A stretch of 64,000 nucleotides of DNA from CAZNNH01 sp964574335 (GTDB lineage: Bacteria > Acidobacteriota > Vicinamibacteria > Fen-336): positions 29,119 to 93,118 of the forward strand of contig CAZNNH010000006.1 of NCBI GenBank assembly GCA_964574335.1. Reading direction: 5' to 3'. Positions 45,631 through 54,431 of the stretch are shown piece after piece. Both the position numbers and the translations under genes were made by a program. Positions within the stretch are counted from its first letter, which is position 1. Every line of letters begins with the position of its first letter. A model generated the notes under the pieces. The model had not been told where the DNA came from and did no database searches. It worked only from the letters and a program-made list of their open reading frames with translations.

Positions 45631-46902
45631 CTACTTGATCCAGACCGGGTACTCCTCGGTGACCTGATCGGTCTGGGTGACCGGGGTCACCTGTCTACTG
45701 GCCACGTCCACGACGGCCACGTCGTAGGTGTCGGGGTCAGGCCGGTAGACCTGGAAGACGATCCGGCGGGAGTCGGGCGACCAGCTCGGATGCGAGCTCT
45801 CGCGGCGGCCGTCGGTGAGCTGGGTCTCGCCAGTGCCGTCCGGATGGACGATCCAGATGTTCCACTGGCCGCGCGACTTCCCTTTCCGGTGGAACGCGAT
45901 CCACTCGCCGTTCGGCGCCCACCTCGGGTACGCATCGTAGGCTTTGGGGGCCCGGGTCAGCAGCCGGTGCTTGTCGGTCTTCAGGTCGTAGATCGCCAGG
46001 TGGTAGCCCTTGGGCTTGGTGGCGGCGCCGATCTCCTCTTCGTTCTTGCCCGTCCAGTAGGCGAGGCTCTTGCCGTCGGGCGACCACGTCGGGTCGTAGC
46101 AGTCGTTGCGCCCCCGTTCCACCGGGCGCCGCTCCCGGCTGGCGAGGTCGTAGATCACGACCTGCTTCCCCTGGCCGATGTCGTCCGCGCAAGCCAGTCG
46201 CTTGCCGTCCGGAGCGACCTGGCAGGCGCTTCCGCTGGAGTTGTGGACGCCGAGGCCCTCGACGACCCCCGAAGACACGTCGACCTTGAGGAAGTCGCGG
46301 TTCTCCGACCCGCTCCCTTCGACCATGTAGCCGACGGACCGGCCCCCCGGAAACGTGAAGGGGTAGATCTGGTTGCCGGGGCCGCCCGCCAGCACGCGGG
46401 ACTCGCCGGCAAGGGAGATGGCGCGGACGTCCCAGGAGGCATCGTCCTGCTGGTAGTCCCAGGCGTGGGCCACGATCGGGTACGCGGGCTCGGCCCTCGG
46501 CGCTGGCGCGGCCGCCGCGGGCGGGGCCACGCGGGCCGCCGTGGCCTCGCGCACCGCGTCGAAGACGCGCTGGACCTTCACCGGGGCCTGGCCCGGCTGG
46601 AGACGAAGGCCCGGGTCCAGGCCCAGCGCCTCCCGGAAGCTGGCCCGGCCGGCCTTCTCGTAGTCGAGGAGGACGTAGGCCATGCCGAGGTAGAGATGGG
46701 CCTGGGCCAGCTCCTTGGTCCGGCCCGGCTGATCCGACAGCTCCCGGACCACCTCGCCGAGCGTCTCGACCGCCCGAGCCAGGTCGCCTTCCTGAACCTG
46801 CCTGATCCCCGCCTCGAGTTTGACGTCGGGTGAGGGGGCCTGGGCCAGCGGGGACCCGACCAGGGCCAGGACCAGTGGGATGGGGACCAGTGCGCTCCAC
46901 AT
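45631..46902 (-). CDS. Exported PD40/TolB-like propeller protein with N-terminal TPR-like region
   Basis: A 423-residue protein. The ATG at 46902 lies two bases after the kinase stop and begins a signal peptide (LVPIPLVLALVGSPLAQA); the open frame continues upstream but only as a shadow of the kinase gene. Residues about 25-120 are TPR-like (AQAHLYLGMAYVLLDYEKA). The rest is a beta-propeller of PD40/TolB type, with blades such as DPTWSPDGKSLAYW, YPRWAPNGEWIAFH and HPSWSPDSRRIVFQ. Such proteins often bind peptidoglycan-associated or substrate partners, and are not enzymes as far as is known. Tight coupling to a Ser/Thr kinase suggests that the two act together. Confidence 0.85.
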   Translation of the reverse strand: MWSALVPIPLVLALVGSPLAQAPSPDVKLEAGIRQVQEGDLARAVETLGEVVRELSDQPGRTKELAQAHLYLGMAYVLLDYEKAGRASFREALGLDPGLRLQPGQAPVKVQRVFDAVREATAARVAPPAAAAPAPRAEPAYPIVAHAWDYQQDDASWDVRAISLAGESRVLAGGPGNQIYPFTFPGGRSVGYMVEGSGSENRDFLKVDVSSGVVEGLGVHNSSGSACQVAPDGKRLACADDIGQGKQVVIYDLASRERRPVERGRNDCYDPTWSPDGKSLAYWTGKNEEEIGAATKPKGYHLAIYDLKTDKHRLLTRAPKAYDAYPRWAPNGEWIAFHRKGKSRGQWNIWIVHPDGTGETQLTDGRRESSHPSWSPDSRRIVFQVYRPDPDTYDVAVVDVASRQVTPVTQTDQVTEEYPVWIK

Positions 46903-46904
46903 GA

Positions 46905-48458
46905 CTACTTCACCTTTCGAATCGCCTCCTCGGGCAGGTCGATGGTCAGCCGGACCGTCTCTCCGGACTTGATCATGAGCCGGCGCTGGAAGGGCTGGAA
47001 GTCGGGGTGAACCACACGGACCAGGTGCGATCCCGCCGCGAGGGGGATCTTGTGGATCGGCCCGGTCTCGACGGCGGTCCCATCTACGGTCACGTCGCCC
47101 CATGGAACCACGACCACCTGCAGCGTCCCCACCCGGGCGGGTGCCGGCGGCCGCGGAGAAGCGGTGGGTGTGGTCTGGGGCGTCGCCACCGTCGGCTGGG
47201 GCGGCGCGAGAGTCGGCCCCGGCGGCGCGAGAGTCGGCGGGGGCGTCGCCAGCGTCGAGGTGGTGACGACGGCGGGCGTCCCCGGTACGTTCTTGGGCGG
47301 CTGCGGCCCGGTCGCAACTCGGTACAGCCACACGCCCACAACGGCGGCGGTCGAGGCCAGCGCCAACGCCAGCGCCACCAGTCCGGCCGCCCACCAGCCC
47401 AGCCGCGGCGGACGAACGACCGGGGCGGTGACCGCCACACCGGGCGCTTCGGTATGAGTGGGCAGGACGGCGGTCGCCACCCGGGTGGGCGCCGCTTCCA
47501 TGGGCATGGTGGCCCCACAGACGTCGACCGTGGGGGCGGCGCCAGCCGCCGCCGCGGCGTCCCACGCCCGCCGCAGGGCCTCCGCCATCTCTGCCGCGCT
47601 CGACAAGCGGTCGGCAGGATCCTTGGCCAGGGCCTTGCGCAGCACGGGCACCAGCAGCTTCGGCAGCTCGGCGGCCTCGACGCCGTCGAGGGGGGCCGGC
47701 TGCTGCAGGTGCTTCATGAGCAGGGCCACCGGGGTGTCAGCCCGGAAGGGGGCGTGTCCGGTGAAGATCTCGAAGACCAGGATGCCGAGGGAGTAGATGT
47801 CGCTGCGGAAGTCGACCTTCTGGGCCCGGATCTGCTCGGGGCTCATGTACTCGGGGGTCCCCACGATCATCCCGGTGCCGGTCAGCTCGGTGCCGGCGGA
47901 CTCCCACTGCTTGGCGATGCCGAAGTCCATCAGGGTCGGGAACCCCTTGGGATCGATCATCACGTTGGGCGTCTTCAGGTCGCGGTGGACGATCCCCTCG
48001 TCGTGGATCGCCTGCAGCGCCTCGGCGATCCGGATCGACAGATCGTAGGCCTGCGCCGTCGGGAACCGCCCCCGCTCCGTGAGGATCCGCTTGAGGTCGG
48101 TGCCATCGACGAACGCCATCGAGATGTAGCGGAGCTCCCCGTCCTCGCCGTACTCGTGGATCCGGCAGACGCCCTTGTGGCTGACCTTGCGGGCCAGCCG
48201 AATCTCCTGGATGAAGCGCTGGGTCAGCTCGGGGGTGCTGGCCACGTCGGTCCGCAGCACCTTCAGCGCCACGTCTTCCCCGAGCATTCGGTCGTGGGCC
48301 TTGTAGACCGTGCCCATGCCGCCCTGGCCGAGAGGCTCGAGGACCTCGTAGCGACCGTCGACCAGGGAGCCGACCGACAGACCGCTCAGGCGGGATCCGC
48401 ACGCCGAGCAGAACTCGGCGCCTTCCGGCGTCGGCGCTTGGCAGGCAGGGCACAGCAT
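46905..48458 (-). CDS. Membrane Ser/Thr protein kinase with zinc ribbon and PEGA domain
   Basis: A 517-residue PknB-like kinase. The start at 48458 gives an N-terminal zinc ribbon (CPACQAPTPEGAEFCSACG), then a complete kinase domain: GQGGMGTVYKA, VALKVL (Lys), HRDLKTPNVM, DFGIAKQ and SPEQ. A disordered region, one transmembrane helix (LVALALALASTAAVVGVWLY), a Pro/Thr-rich linker and an extracytoplasmic PEGA domain (GDVTVDGTAVETG to LTIDLP) follow. It should phosphorylate Ser or Thr of cytosolic proteins in response to an external signal sensed through PEGA. A phosphothreonine reader, the FHA-GGDEF protein at 2502-3551, exists in this window but is far away. It is coupled to the PD40 protein gene two bases downstream. 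Confidence 0.93.
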   Translation of the reverse strand: MLCPACQAPTPEGAEFCSACGSRLSGLSVGSLVDGRYEVLEPLGQGGMGTVYKAHDRMLGEDVALKVLRTDVASTPELTQRFIQEIRLARKVSHKGVCRIHEYGEDGELRYISMAFVDGTDLKRILTERGRFPTAQAYDLSIRIAEALQAIHDEGIVHRDLKTPNVMIDPKGFPTLMDFGIAKQWESAGTELTGTGMIVGTPEYMSPEQIRAQKVDFRSDIYSLGILVFEIFTGHAPFRADTPVALLMKHLQQPAPLDGVEAAELPKLLVPVLRKALAKDPADRLSSAAEMAEALRRAWDAAAAAGAAPTVDVCGATMPMEAAPTRVATAVLPTHTEAPGVAVTAPVVRPPRLGWWAAGLVALALALASTAAVVGVWLYRVATGPQPPKNVPGTPAVVTTSTLATPPPTLAPPGPTLAPPQPTVATPQTTPTASPRPPAPARVGTLQVVVVPWGDVTVDGTAVETGPIHKIPLAAGSHLVRVVHPDFQPFQRRLMIKSGETVRLTIDLPEEAIRKVK

Positions 48459-48534
48459 GATTGCCTCAGGCTCGGCCCCAAGGGTACAACCGAAGTGCCG
48501 CCCCCAGTCCTCCGGACCGGAAGTCAACGGAACC

Positions 48535-50964
48535 CTAGGCTTCTACCTCGACCCGGACCCGGCTGCCGGGCGCCGCGTAGGGGACCCGATTGCCCTCGAT
48601 CGGCTGGCCGTCCACCTTGAGGCGTGCCGGCTTCGATCCACCCGAGCTCTTCACCCGGATCTCGTAGACGGCGTCCCGGCAACGTCGCGTGACCGTGAAC
48701 TCCGGGACCTCCTTGCCCAGGCAAGGGTCGACGAACAGCCCGTCGTGCTCGGGACGGATCCCGAGCAGGTGCTGGGAGACCGCCACGAAGCACCAGGCGG
48801 CGGTCCCGCTCAGCCACGAGTTCTTGGCCTCGCCCGGGTTGGGGGCGTCCTTGCCCCCGATCATCTGCGAGTAGACGTAGGGCTCGGTCTTGTGGATCTC
48901 GCTCTGGTCCTCGATGTAGGCGGGGGCGAACTCCTTGTAGTATGCGAAGGCCCGGTCCCCGCGGCGCAGCACGGTCTCGGCGATGGTCACCCACGGGTTG
49001 TTGTGGCAGAAGATGCCGGCGTTCTCCTTGTAACCCGGCGGGTAGGAGGAGATCTCGCCCAGCTCCACGTGGTAGCGGGTAAAAGGGGGGTTGTTGAGGA
49101 CGATGCCGTAGGGGGTGTCGAGGCGCTCCTTGACCGCGTCCAACGCCTTCTGGGCCAGCCCCTCTTTCACGCCGATGCCGGCCATCACGCAGAAACCCTG
49201 GGGCTCTATGAAGATCTGTGCCTCCTCGCACTCGCGGCTGCCGACCTTGTTGCCGAAGTAGTCGTAGGCGCGCAGGAACCACTCGCCGTCCCAGCCGTGC
49301 TCGAGCACCACCTTCTCCATCGCCTCGGCCTCACGCTCCGCCCGCTGCGCCTCCTCCTCGAGGCCGCGTCGCCGCGAAAGCGCCGCGTACTCGGGTGCCG
49401 AGTAGACGAAGAGGCCGGCGATGAAGATCGACTCGGCGGTGCGTCCCTCGCGGTTGGCCGTGGTCTGGTAGGGCTCGTCGGGGGTCTCGGAGAAGCAGTT
49501 GAGGTTCAGGCAGTCGTTCCAGTCGGCGCGGCCGATCAGCGGCAGGCCGTGGGGGCCGCGGTTCTCGATCACGTGGTCGAACGAGCGCTTCAGGTGCTCG
49601 AAGAGGGGGGCTTTGTCGTTCGGGTCGTTGTCGAACGGCACCACCTCGTCGAGGACCCCGTAGTCTCCGGTCTCCTTGGTGTAGGCAGAGACCGCCAGGA
49701 TCAGCCACAGCGGGTCGTCGTTGAAACCGCTGCCCACGTCGTTGTTGCCGCGCTTGGTCAGCGGCTGGTACTGGTGGTAGGCGCTGCCGTCCGCGAACTG
49801 GGTGGCGGCGATGTCCAGGATCCGCTCCCGGGCCCGCGCCGGCACCAGGTGGACGAAGCCCAGCAGGTCCTGGTTCGAGTCGCGGAAGCCCATCCCGCGG
49901 CCGATCCCCACCTCGAAGTAGGAGGCGCTGCGCGACATGTTGAAGGTGACCATGCACTGGTAGGGGTTCCAGACGTTGACCATCCGGTTGAGGCGCGGGT
50001 CGGGAGAGTCGACGGTGTAGGTGGAGAGCAGGTCGGTCCAGTAACCGGAGAGGCGCTCGAGCGCCCGATCCACCTGGTCGGGGCTGGAGAACGCCTCGAT
50101 CAGCGCCTGGGCCGGCTCCTTGTTGACGACGCCGGGCTTCTCCCACTTCCGATCCTGGGGGTTCTCGACGTAGCCCAGGACGAAGACGAAGCGCTGCTCG
50201 GCGCCGGGGGCCAGCTCGACCTCGAGGCACTGCGAGGCGATCGGCGACCAGCCGCTGGCGACCGAGTTGCGGGAGCGGCCCTCCGCCACCACCTGCGGCT
50301 CGTGCAGGCCGTTGTAGATGCCGACGAAGCTCTCGCGGTCGGTGTCGAAGCCGGCCAGGTCTGCGTTGACGTGGTAGAACGCGTAGTGATTCCGCCGCTC
50401 CCGGTACTCCGTCTTGTGGTAGATGGTGGAGCCCTCGACCTCCACCTCGCCGGTGCTCAGGTTGCGCTGCAGGTTGGTGGCGTCATCGTGGGCGTTCCAG
50501 AGGCAGAACTCCAGGAACGAGAAGACCTGCAGCTTGCGCGGGCGGGCCCCTCGGTTCTGAAACCGGAGCTGGTGCACCTCGGCGGTGTGGCCCAGGGGGA
50601 CGAAGGCCAGCAGCTCGGCCTCCAGATCGCCCCGCCGGCTGGCGATGCGGGTGTAGCCCAGGCCGTGCCGGCACTCGAAGGAGTCGACGGGGCGCTTGAC
50701 CGGCATGAAGCTGGGGGTCCAGAACTCGCCGTTCTCCTCCCGGATGTAGAAGTAGCGCCCCCCGAGGTCGAGGGGGACGTTGTTGTAGCGGAAGCGCAGC
50801 AGCCGCCGCAGCCGGGCGTCCTGGTAGAAGCAGTAGCCACCCGCCTGGTGGGAGATCAGGCCGAAGAACTGCTCCGTCCCCAGGTAATTGATCCAGGGGT
50901 AGGGGGTCTTCGGCGTGGTGATCACGTACTCGCGCTTCTCGTCGTCGAAGTGGCCGAACTTCAT
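48535..50964 (-). CDS. Glycoside hydrolase family 94 phosphorylase (probable cellobiose phosphorylase)
   Basis: An 809-residue cytosolic enzyme. The ATG at 50964 follows GAGGAAGGTG. SYFEVGIGRGMGFRDSNQD and the catalytic Asp in GRADWNDCLNLN are hallmarks of GH94, and the length fits cellobiose phosphorylase (about 810-820 residues) rather than the longer cyclic glucan enzymes. It would split cellobiose with phosphate into glucose 1-phosphate and glucose, saving ATP. Chitobiose phosphorylase is the main alternative. No signal peptide is present, so a transporter elsewhere must import the disaccharide. It is a single gene; a palindrome CCACGTGG at about 51103-51110 upstream could be an operator. 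Confidence 0.92.
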   Translation of the reverse strand: MKFGHFDDEKREYVITTPKTPYPWINYLGTEQFFGLISHQAGGYCFYQDARLRRLLRFRYNNVPLDLGGRYFYIREENGEFWTPSFMPVKRPVDSFECRHGLGYTRIASRRGDLEAELLAFVPLGHTAEVHQLRFQNRGARPRKLQVFSFLEFCLWNAHDDATNLQRNLSTGEVEVEGSTIYHKTEYRERRNHYAFYHVNADLAGFDTDRESFVGIYNGLHEPQVVAEGRSRNSVASGWSPIASQCLEVELAPGAEQRFVFVLGYVENPQDRKWEKPGVVNKEPAQALIEAFSSPDQVDRALERLSGYWTDLLSTYTVDSPDPRLNRMVNVWNPYQCMVTFNMSRSASYFEVGIGRGMGFRDSNQDLLGFVHLVPARARERILDIAATQFADGSAYHQYQPLTKRGNNDVGSGFNDDPLWLILAVSAYTKETGDYGVLDEVVPFDNDPNDKAPLFEHLKRSFDHVIENRGPHGLPLIGRADWNDCLNLNCFSETPDEPYQTTANREGRTAESIFIAGLFVYSAPEYAALSRRRGLEEEAQRAEREAEAMEKVVLEHGWDGEWFLRAYDYFGNKVGSRECEEAQIFIEPQGFCVMAGIGVKEGLAQKALDAVKERLDTPYGIVLNNPPFTRYHVELGEISSYPPGYKENAGIFCHNNPWVTIAETVLRRGDRAFAYYKEFAPAYIEDQSEIHKTEPYVYSQMIGGKDAPNPGEAKNSWLSGTAAWCFVAVSQHLLGIRPEHDGLFVDPCLGKEVPEFTVTRRCRDAVYEIRVKSSGGSKPARLKVDGQPIEGNRVPYAAPGSRVRVEVEA

Positions 50965-51131
50965 CGAATCACCTTCCTCGTGGCGGGTCCTGTGGTCTTG
51001 GGGGCGTATCTCCGGGGTCCCGGGGCGGTGCTCCATGCCCGGAGCAGGTCCGGACCTTACCAGGATTTCGCCGGCGGCGCGAGCCCTGGGGCCGTTGCTG
51101 ATACCACGTGGCGTGGACTGGCGTCCCTGGC

Positions 51132-51156
51132 AACTGCCGAGGATTCCTCGGCAGTT
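51132..51156 (-). terminator. Perfect hairpin after the YkgJ-like gene
   Basis: AACTGCCGAGG and CCTCGGCAGTT pair perfectly over 11 bases around a three-base loop. The hairpin begins at the stop codon of the YkgJ-like gene on the minus strand. There is no long T-tract, so it is a probable rather than certain terminator. Confidence 0.5.
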
Positions 51157-51746
51157 CAGATCGAGGGAGGGGAGCCGTCCACGAGGTGATCCGCGAACAG
51201 CGCCCGGAGCGCCACCCGTTCCAGTCGTCCGGCTCCGAAACGTTGCTGGATCGCGGCCAGCCTCCCCTCGGCGGGGCCGATGGTCCAGCAGTCGGCCTCG
51301 GCGAGAGCCTCGACGGCCGGGCCCTCCACGTTGAGGGGGCAGATGTCGCGGCGCTCCACCACGCCGCCCGTCCGCAGCTCGTCGAACCAGCGCAGCGGCA
51401 GCCCCTGGGTGCGGCAGACGTAGGGTCGGTCCGGGTAGACCCGACAGCTCCCGTCGGCGCCGAGCAGCGCGCACGCGCCGGGTGGATGCGGCTCCCCCTT
51501 CAGAAGCAACGACGAAGCGGCGCGCTGGATCCGCTCCGCCTCCACCTCGAAGACGGTCAGCTCGTCCACGCAGCAGTCGGAGCAGCCGCGCCGGCAGCGC
51601 AGCCGCGGGCCGTGGCGAAGGGCCAGCGCCGCCACCTGCCGGTCGACCTCGGCGTGGAGGCAGAGGAGCTCCTCGAGGGCGCGTTCCCGGTCCTCGCGCC
51701 CGCTGGCCACCCCGGCGCCGCCGAAGGTCCCGGGCCGCACCGGCAC
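51156..51746 (-). CDS. YkgJ-family cysteine cluster protein
   Basis: A 196-residue protein with the CRRGCSDCC cluster near residues 50-58 and later cysteines in GACALLGADGSCRVYPDRPYVCR, which matches the YkgJ/Fli-B type zinc- or iron-binding cysteine cluster family of unknown function. The start is uncertain: GTG at 51746, four bases after the CDGSH gene stop, is the most upstream sensible start, and GTG at 51740 also fits. Coupling to a CDGSH iron-sulfur protein suggests a role in metal or cluster handling. Confidence 0.8.
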   Translation of the reverse strand: MPVRPGTFGGAGVASGREDRERALEELLCLHAEVDRQVAALALRHGPRLRCRRGCSDCCVDELTVFEVEAERIQRAASSLLLKGEPHPPGACALLGADGSCRVYPDRPYVCRTQGLPLRWFDELRTGGVVERRDICPLNVEGPAVEALAEADCWTIGPAEGRLAAIQQRFGAGRLERVALRALFADHLVDGSPPSI

Positions 51747-51750
51747 CGTC

Positions 51751-51978
51751 TCAGGAGCGCGCCGGGGGCAGGTCACGGGCCACCACCTGAGAGGCGAACC
51801 CGGCCTTGCCGTGAGACCCGTCGCAGAACGGTTTCGAGGCCGAGTGCCCGCAGCGGCACAGGGCCACCAGCCGGCGCCCGGCCAGGCCGAAGGCTCGTCC
51901 TTCCTGGTCGCAGATCGTGACCTCGCCCTCGATACGCAACGGACCGTTGTTCCTGACCGTGATCTTGACGTCGGACAT
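51751..51978 (-). CDS. CDGSH iron-sulfur domain protein
   Basis: A 75-residue single-domain protein. The motif CRCGHSASKPFCDGSH contains the three cysteines and one histidine that hold a labile 2Fe-2S cluster in mitoNEET-like proteins. The start at 51978 has GGAGGGTCACGC upstream. It is the first gene of a pair with the YkgJ-like gene. Members transfer electrons or clusters; the partner here is not known. Confidence 0.93.
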   Translation of the reverse strand: MSDVKITVRNNGPLRIEGEVTICDQEGRAFGLAGRRLVALCRCGHSASKPFCDGSHGKAGFASQVVARDLPPARS

Positions 51979-52051
51979 GCGTGACCCTCCGGGACCAGAC
52001 CGTCGGCGCACCGCGGTCGGCCCATCGGGTCATTGTATGCGCCGGCAGCGT

Positions 52052-52057
52052 TAGACT
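52052..52057 (+). promoter_or_regulatory. -10 element of the alpha/beta hydrolase operon
   Basis: TAGACT ends six bases before the ATG at 52064. A transcript from it would start at the start codon, so the message would be leaderless. No ribosome site is present before this ATG. Confidence 0.5.
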
Positions 52058-52063
52058 GTCGTC

Positions 52064-52879
52064 ATGCCACTTCTCGATCTGCCGACCGGAATCCGCATGT
52101 ACTACGAGGTCCACGGCGAGGCGGGGGACCCGTTCCTGCTCCTCGGCGGGACCGGAAGCGACCACAACCTCTGGAGCGGCCACCTACCGGCGCTGGGCCA
52201 GCGGTTCCGGGTGATCACGCCGGACCCGCGGGGCACCGGGCAGACCACCCGGCCGGGCGACCCCACCACCAACTCGATGAGGGTGATGGCCGAGGACGCG
52301 GCGGCCCTGCTCGACGCGCTGGGGCTGGGACCCGCCCACGTGGCCGGCCTGTCGCTGGGCTCGGCGGTGGCGATGGAGCTCGGGGCGGCTCGTCCGGACC
52401 TGGTGCGGAGCCTACACCTGCACGGGGCCTGGGCCCGGAGCGATCGCTGGTTCAACGAGATGATGGAGATCATGGAGTACCCGGCCCGCCAGGGCGACCT
52501 GCGCGGCTTCCTGCGGCTGGCCCTGCCCTGCATCCTCTCGCGCGAGTTCCTTGCCGACGAGGCGGCGTGCCGGGCGCTGGAGCGGGGCTTCTTCGACGAC
52601 AACCCCCACCCTCCCAGCCGTGAGGGTGTGCTCGGCCACCTCCACGCCGACAAGCACCACGACGCCACGCCCCGCCTCGGGGCCGTGAAGGCCCCGGCCC
52701 TGGTCGCCACCGGCGAGAACGACATCCAGGTGCGTCCCGACTACGGGCGCGAGGTGGCGGAGCGGATCCCCGGGGCCCGCTTCCACCTCTTCCGCGGCCC
52801 CCGTGCCAGCCACTGCGCCTGCCTCGAGATGCCCGAGGAGCTCGTGCGCCAGACGTTCGCATTCGTCGATGGGCTGTAG
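52064..52879 (+). CDS. Alpha/beta-fold hydrolase
   Basis: A 271-residue hydrolase of the alpha/beta superfamily. The oxyanion turn is in LLGGTGSDHNLW, DPRGTGQT is the strand-4 motif, the nucleophile serine is in GLSLGSA (near residue 96), the acid is probably Asp in TGENDIQV, and the histidine is in ASHCACLEMP. Enzymes of this class hydrolyse esters, lactones or dienelactones; the substrate is unknown. It has no ribosome site and appears leaderless. It is followed nine bases later by ygfZ and then by a cobalamin adenosyltransferase gene, so the three form an operon. Confidence 0.87.
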   Translation: MPLLDLPTGIRMYYEVHGEAGDPFLLLGGTGSDHNLWSGHLPALGQRFRVITPDPRGTGQTTRPGDPTTNSMRVMAEDAAALLDALGLGPAHVAGLSLGSAVAMELGAARPDLVRSLHLHGAWARSDRWFNEMMEIMEYPARQGDLRGFLRLALPCILSREFLADEAACRALERGFFDDNPHPPSREGVLGHLHADKHHDATPRLGAVKAPALVATGENDIQVRPDYGREVAERIPGARFHLFRGPRASHCACLEMPEELVRQTFAFVDGL

Positions 52880-52888
52880 GCGGCAGGC

Positions 52889-53872
52889 ATGGTGATGAGC
52901 CCCTCCGGCGAAGAGAAGGCGGCCTCGGACAGAGACTACGCGGCGGCCCGGGAAGGCGCGGCGATTCTTCGGCTCTCCGAGCGGGGGCTTCTGGCGGTGA
53001 GCGGCCCAGCGCACCAGAAGTTCCTGAACGGCATCCTCACGAACGAGATTACCGGGCTGTCACCGGGCCGGGGCTGCCGGGCCGCGCTGCTCGACACCAA
53101 GGGCCACGTCCTGGCGCTGCTCCGGGTCCTGGCGACGGAGACGGCGGTCATCCTCGAGACGGACCTCGCCCGGCGGGAGCTGCTGGAGGAACGGCTGGCC
53201 CACTACCGGGTGGCGGCCCCGGTCCGGTTCGCGGCCACCCCAATGGTCGTGCTCGGCCTGCTCGGGGCGCAGGCCCCGCCCACGCTGGGCCGTCTCGGCC
53301 TGCCGGCGCCGGAGGAGGCGGAGGCGCACCAGCTGGCCCGATTCGGCGAGCACGAGCTGCGGGTTGTCCGCGCCCAGGACCTGCCGGGCGGCGGATACGT
53401 GCTCCAGGTCCCGGAAGCGGCGACCACCAGGCTGTGGACGGCGCTGCTGGAGACCGGCGCGGCGCCGATCGGCCGCCGGGCCCTCGATACCCTGCGCATC
53501 GAGGACGGGCGCCCCTTCTGGGGAGCCGACGTCTCGGAGGCCAGCCTCCTGCACGAGACCGGCCTGGTGGCCGAGCTGCACTCGCCGACCAAGGGGTGCT
53601 ACGTAGGCCAGGAGATTGTGGCCCGCCTCTCGGCCCGCGGCGAGAAGGTCAACAGGGCGCTACGTGGCCTCGAGCTCGAGGCGGAGACGACGGCGGGGGC
53701 CGAGATCACCGCCGAGGGTCGCACGGTGGGCCAGGTGACGACGGCCGGCCGCTCCCCGAGGCGGGGACCGATCGCCCTCGGCTACGTGGCACGCAGCCAC
53801 TTCGAGCCGGGCACGCCGGTCGAGGTGAGCGGGGCCCGCGCGGTCGTCCGGGCCCTGCTGCTCGAGGGTTGA
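52889..53872 (+). CDS. ygfZ: Folate-binding protein YgfZ (iron-sulfur cluster repair)
   Basis: A 327-residue GcvT-like protein. The signature KGCYVGQEIVAR of YgfZ/IBA57 is present near residue 235, after HSPT, and the N-terminal GLLAVSGPAHQKFLNGILTN matches the folate-binding fold. Such proteins act with tetrahydrofolate in making or repairing certain 4Fe-4S proteins, including radical SAM enzymes. Two iron-sulfur-related genes (CDGSH and YkgJ-like) lie just upstream on the other strand. It is three bases from the following gene. Confidence 0.92.
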   Translation: MVMSPSGEEKAASDRDYAAAREGAAILRLSERGLLAVSGPAHQKFLNGILTNEITGLSPGRGCRAALLDTKGHVLALLRVLATETAVILETDLARRELLEERLAHYRVAAPVRFAATPMVVLGLLGAQAPPTLGRLGLPAPEEAEAHQLARFGEHELRVVRAQDLPGGGYVLQVPEAATTRLWTALLETGAAPIGRRALDTLRIEDGRPFWGADVSEASLLHETGLVAELHSPTKGCYVGQEIVARLSARGEKVNRALRGLELEAETTAGAEITAEGRTVGQVTTAGRSPRRGPIALGYVARSHFEPGTPVEVSGARAVVRALLLEG

Positions 53873-53875
53873 GCC

Positions 53876-54424
53876 GTGGCCAGGATCTACACCCGGACCG
53901 GGGACAGGGGCCAGACGGGGCTGGGAGACGGCACCCGGGTGGCCAAGAGCCACCCTCGGGTGGCGGCCTGCGGCGAGCTCGACGAGCTCGGCGCGTGGCT
54001 CGGAGTGGCCGTGGCCTCCGGCCCCCACCCGGAGGTGGCGGCCCTGCTGACCGACGTGCAACGCGACCTGCTGGCGGCGGGCGCCGACCTGGCCCACCCG
54101 CGTCCGTCCAGCAAGCCGCCGCGATCGCCCAAGTCGGGCTTGACGCAGGGGCACGTCGACCGGCTGGAGGCCGCCATCGACCGCTTCGAATCGGAGCTCC
54201 CGCCGCTGTCGGCGTTCCTCCTCCCCGGCGGCGGGGCGGTCGGCGCCCACCTGCACCTGGCCCGGACGGTCTGCCGTCGGGTCGAGCGGACCGTGGTCGC
54301 GCTGGCCCAGGAGAGCGCCGTCGACGCCGTCCTGATCGTCTACCTGAACCGCCTCTCGGACCTGCTCTTCGTGCTGGCGCGCCACGCCAACCAGCGGGCG
54401 GGCCTGGCCGAGGAGCGCTGGTAG
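53876..54424 (+). CDS. Cob(I)yrinic acid a,c-diamide/cob(I)alamin adenosyltransferase, PduO type
   Basis: A 182-residue enzyme that transfers the adenosyl group of ATP to cob(I)alamin to make adenosylcobalamin. TRTGDRGQTGLGDG is the N-terminal ATP motif; CGELDELGAWLG, RTVCRRVERTVV and LNRLSDLLFVLAR are the later PduO-type signatures. It starts with GTG and overlaps operonically with ygfZ (three-base gap). It shows that the organism uses cobalamin, in keeping with the corrinoid protein at 19380-20027, although the two loci are far apart. Confidence 0.93.
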   Translation: MARIYTRTGDRGQTGLGDGTRVAKSHPRVAACGELDELGAWLGVAVASGPHPEVAALLTDVQRDLLAAGADLAHPRPSSKPPRSPKSGLTQGHVDRLEAAIDRFESELPPLSAFLLPGGGAVGAHLHLARTVCRRVERTVVALAQESAVDAVLIVYLNRLSDLLFVLARHANQRAGLAEERW

Positions 54425-54431
54425 CTCCGCC

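Noticed and set aside
45631..47565. 644-residue reading of the PD40 protein frame
   Set aside because: The first 220 residues lie over the kinase gene in another frame; a signal peptide begins at the ATG at 46902, two bases after the kinase stop.
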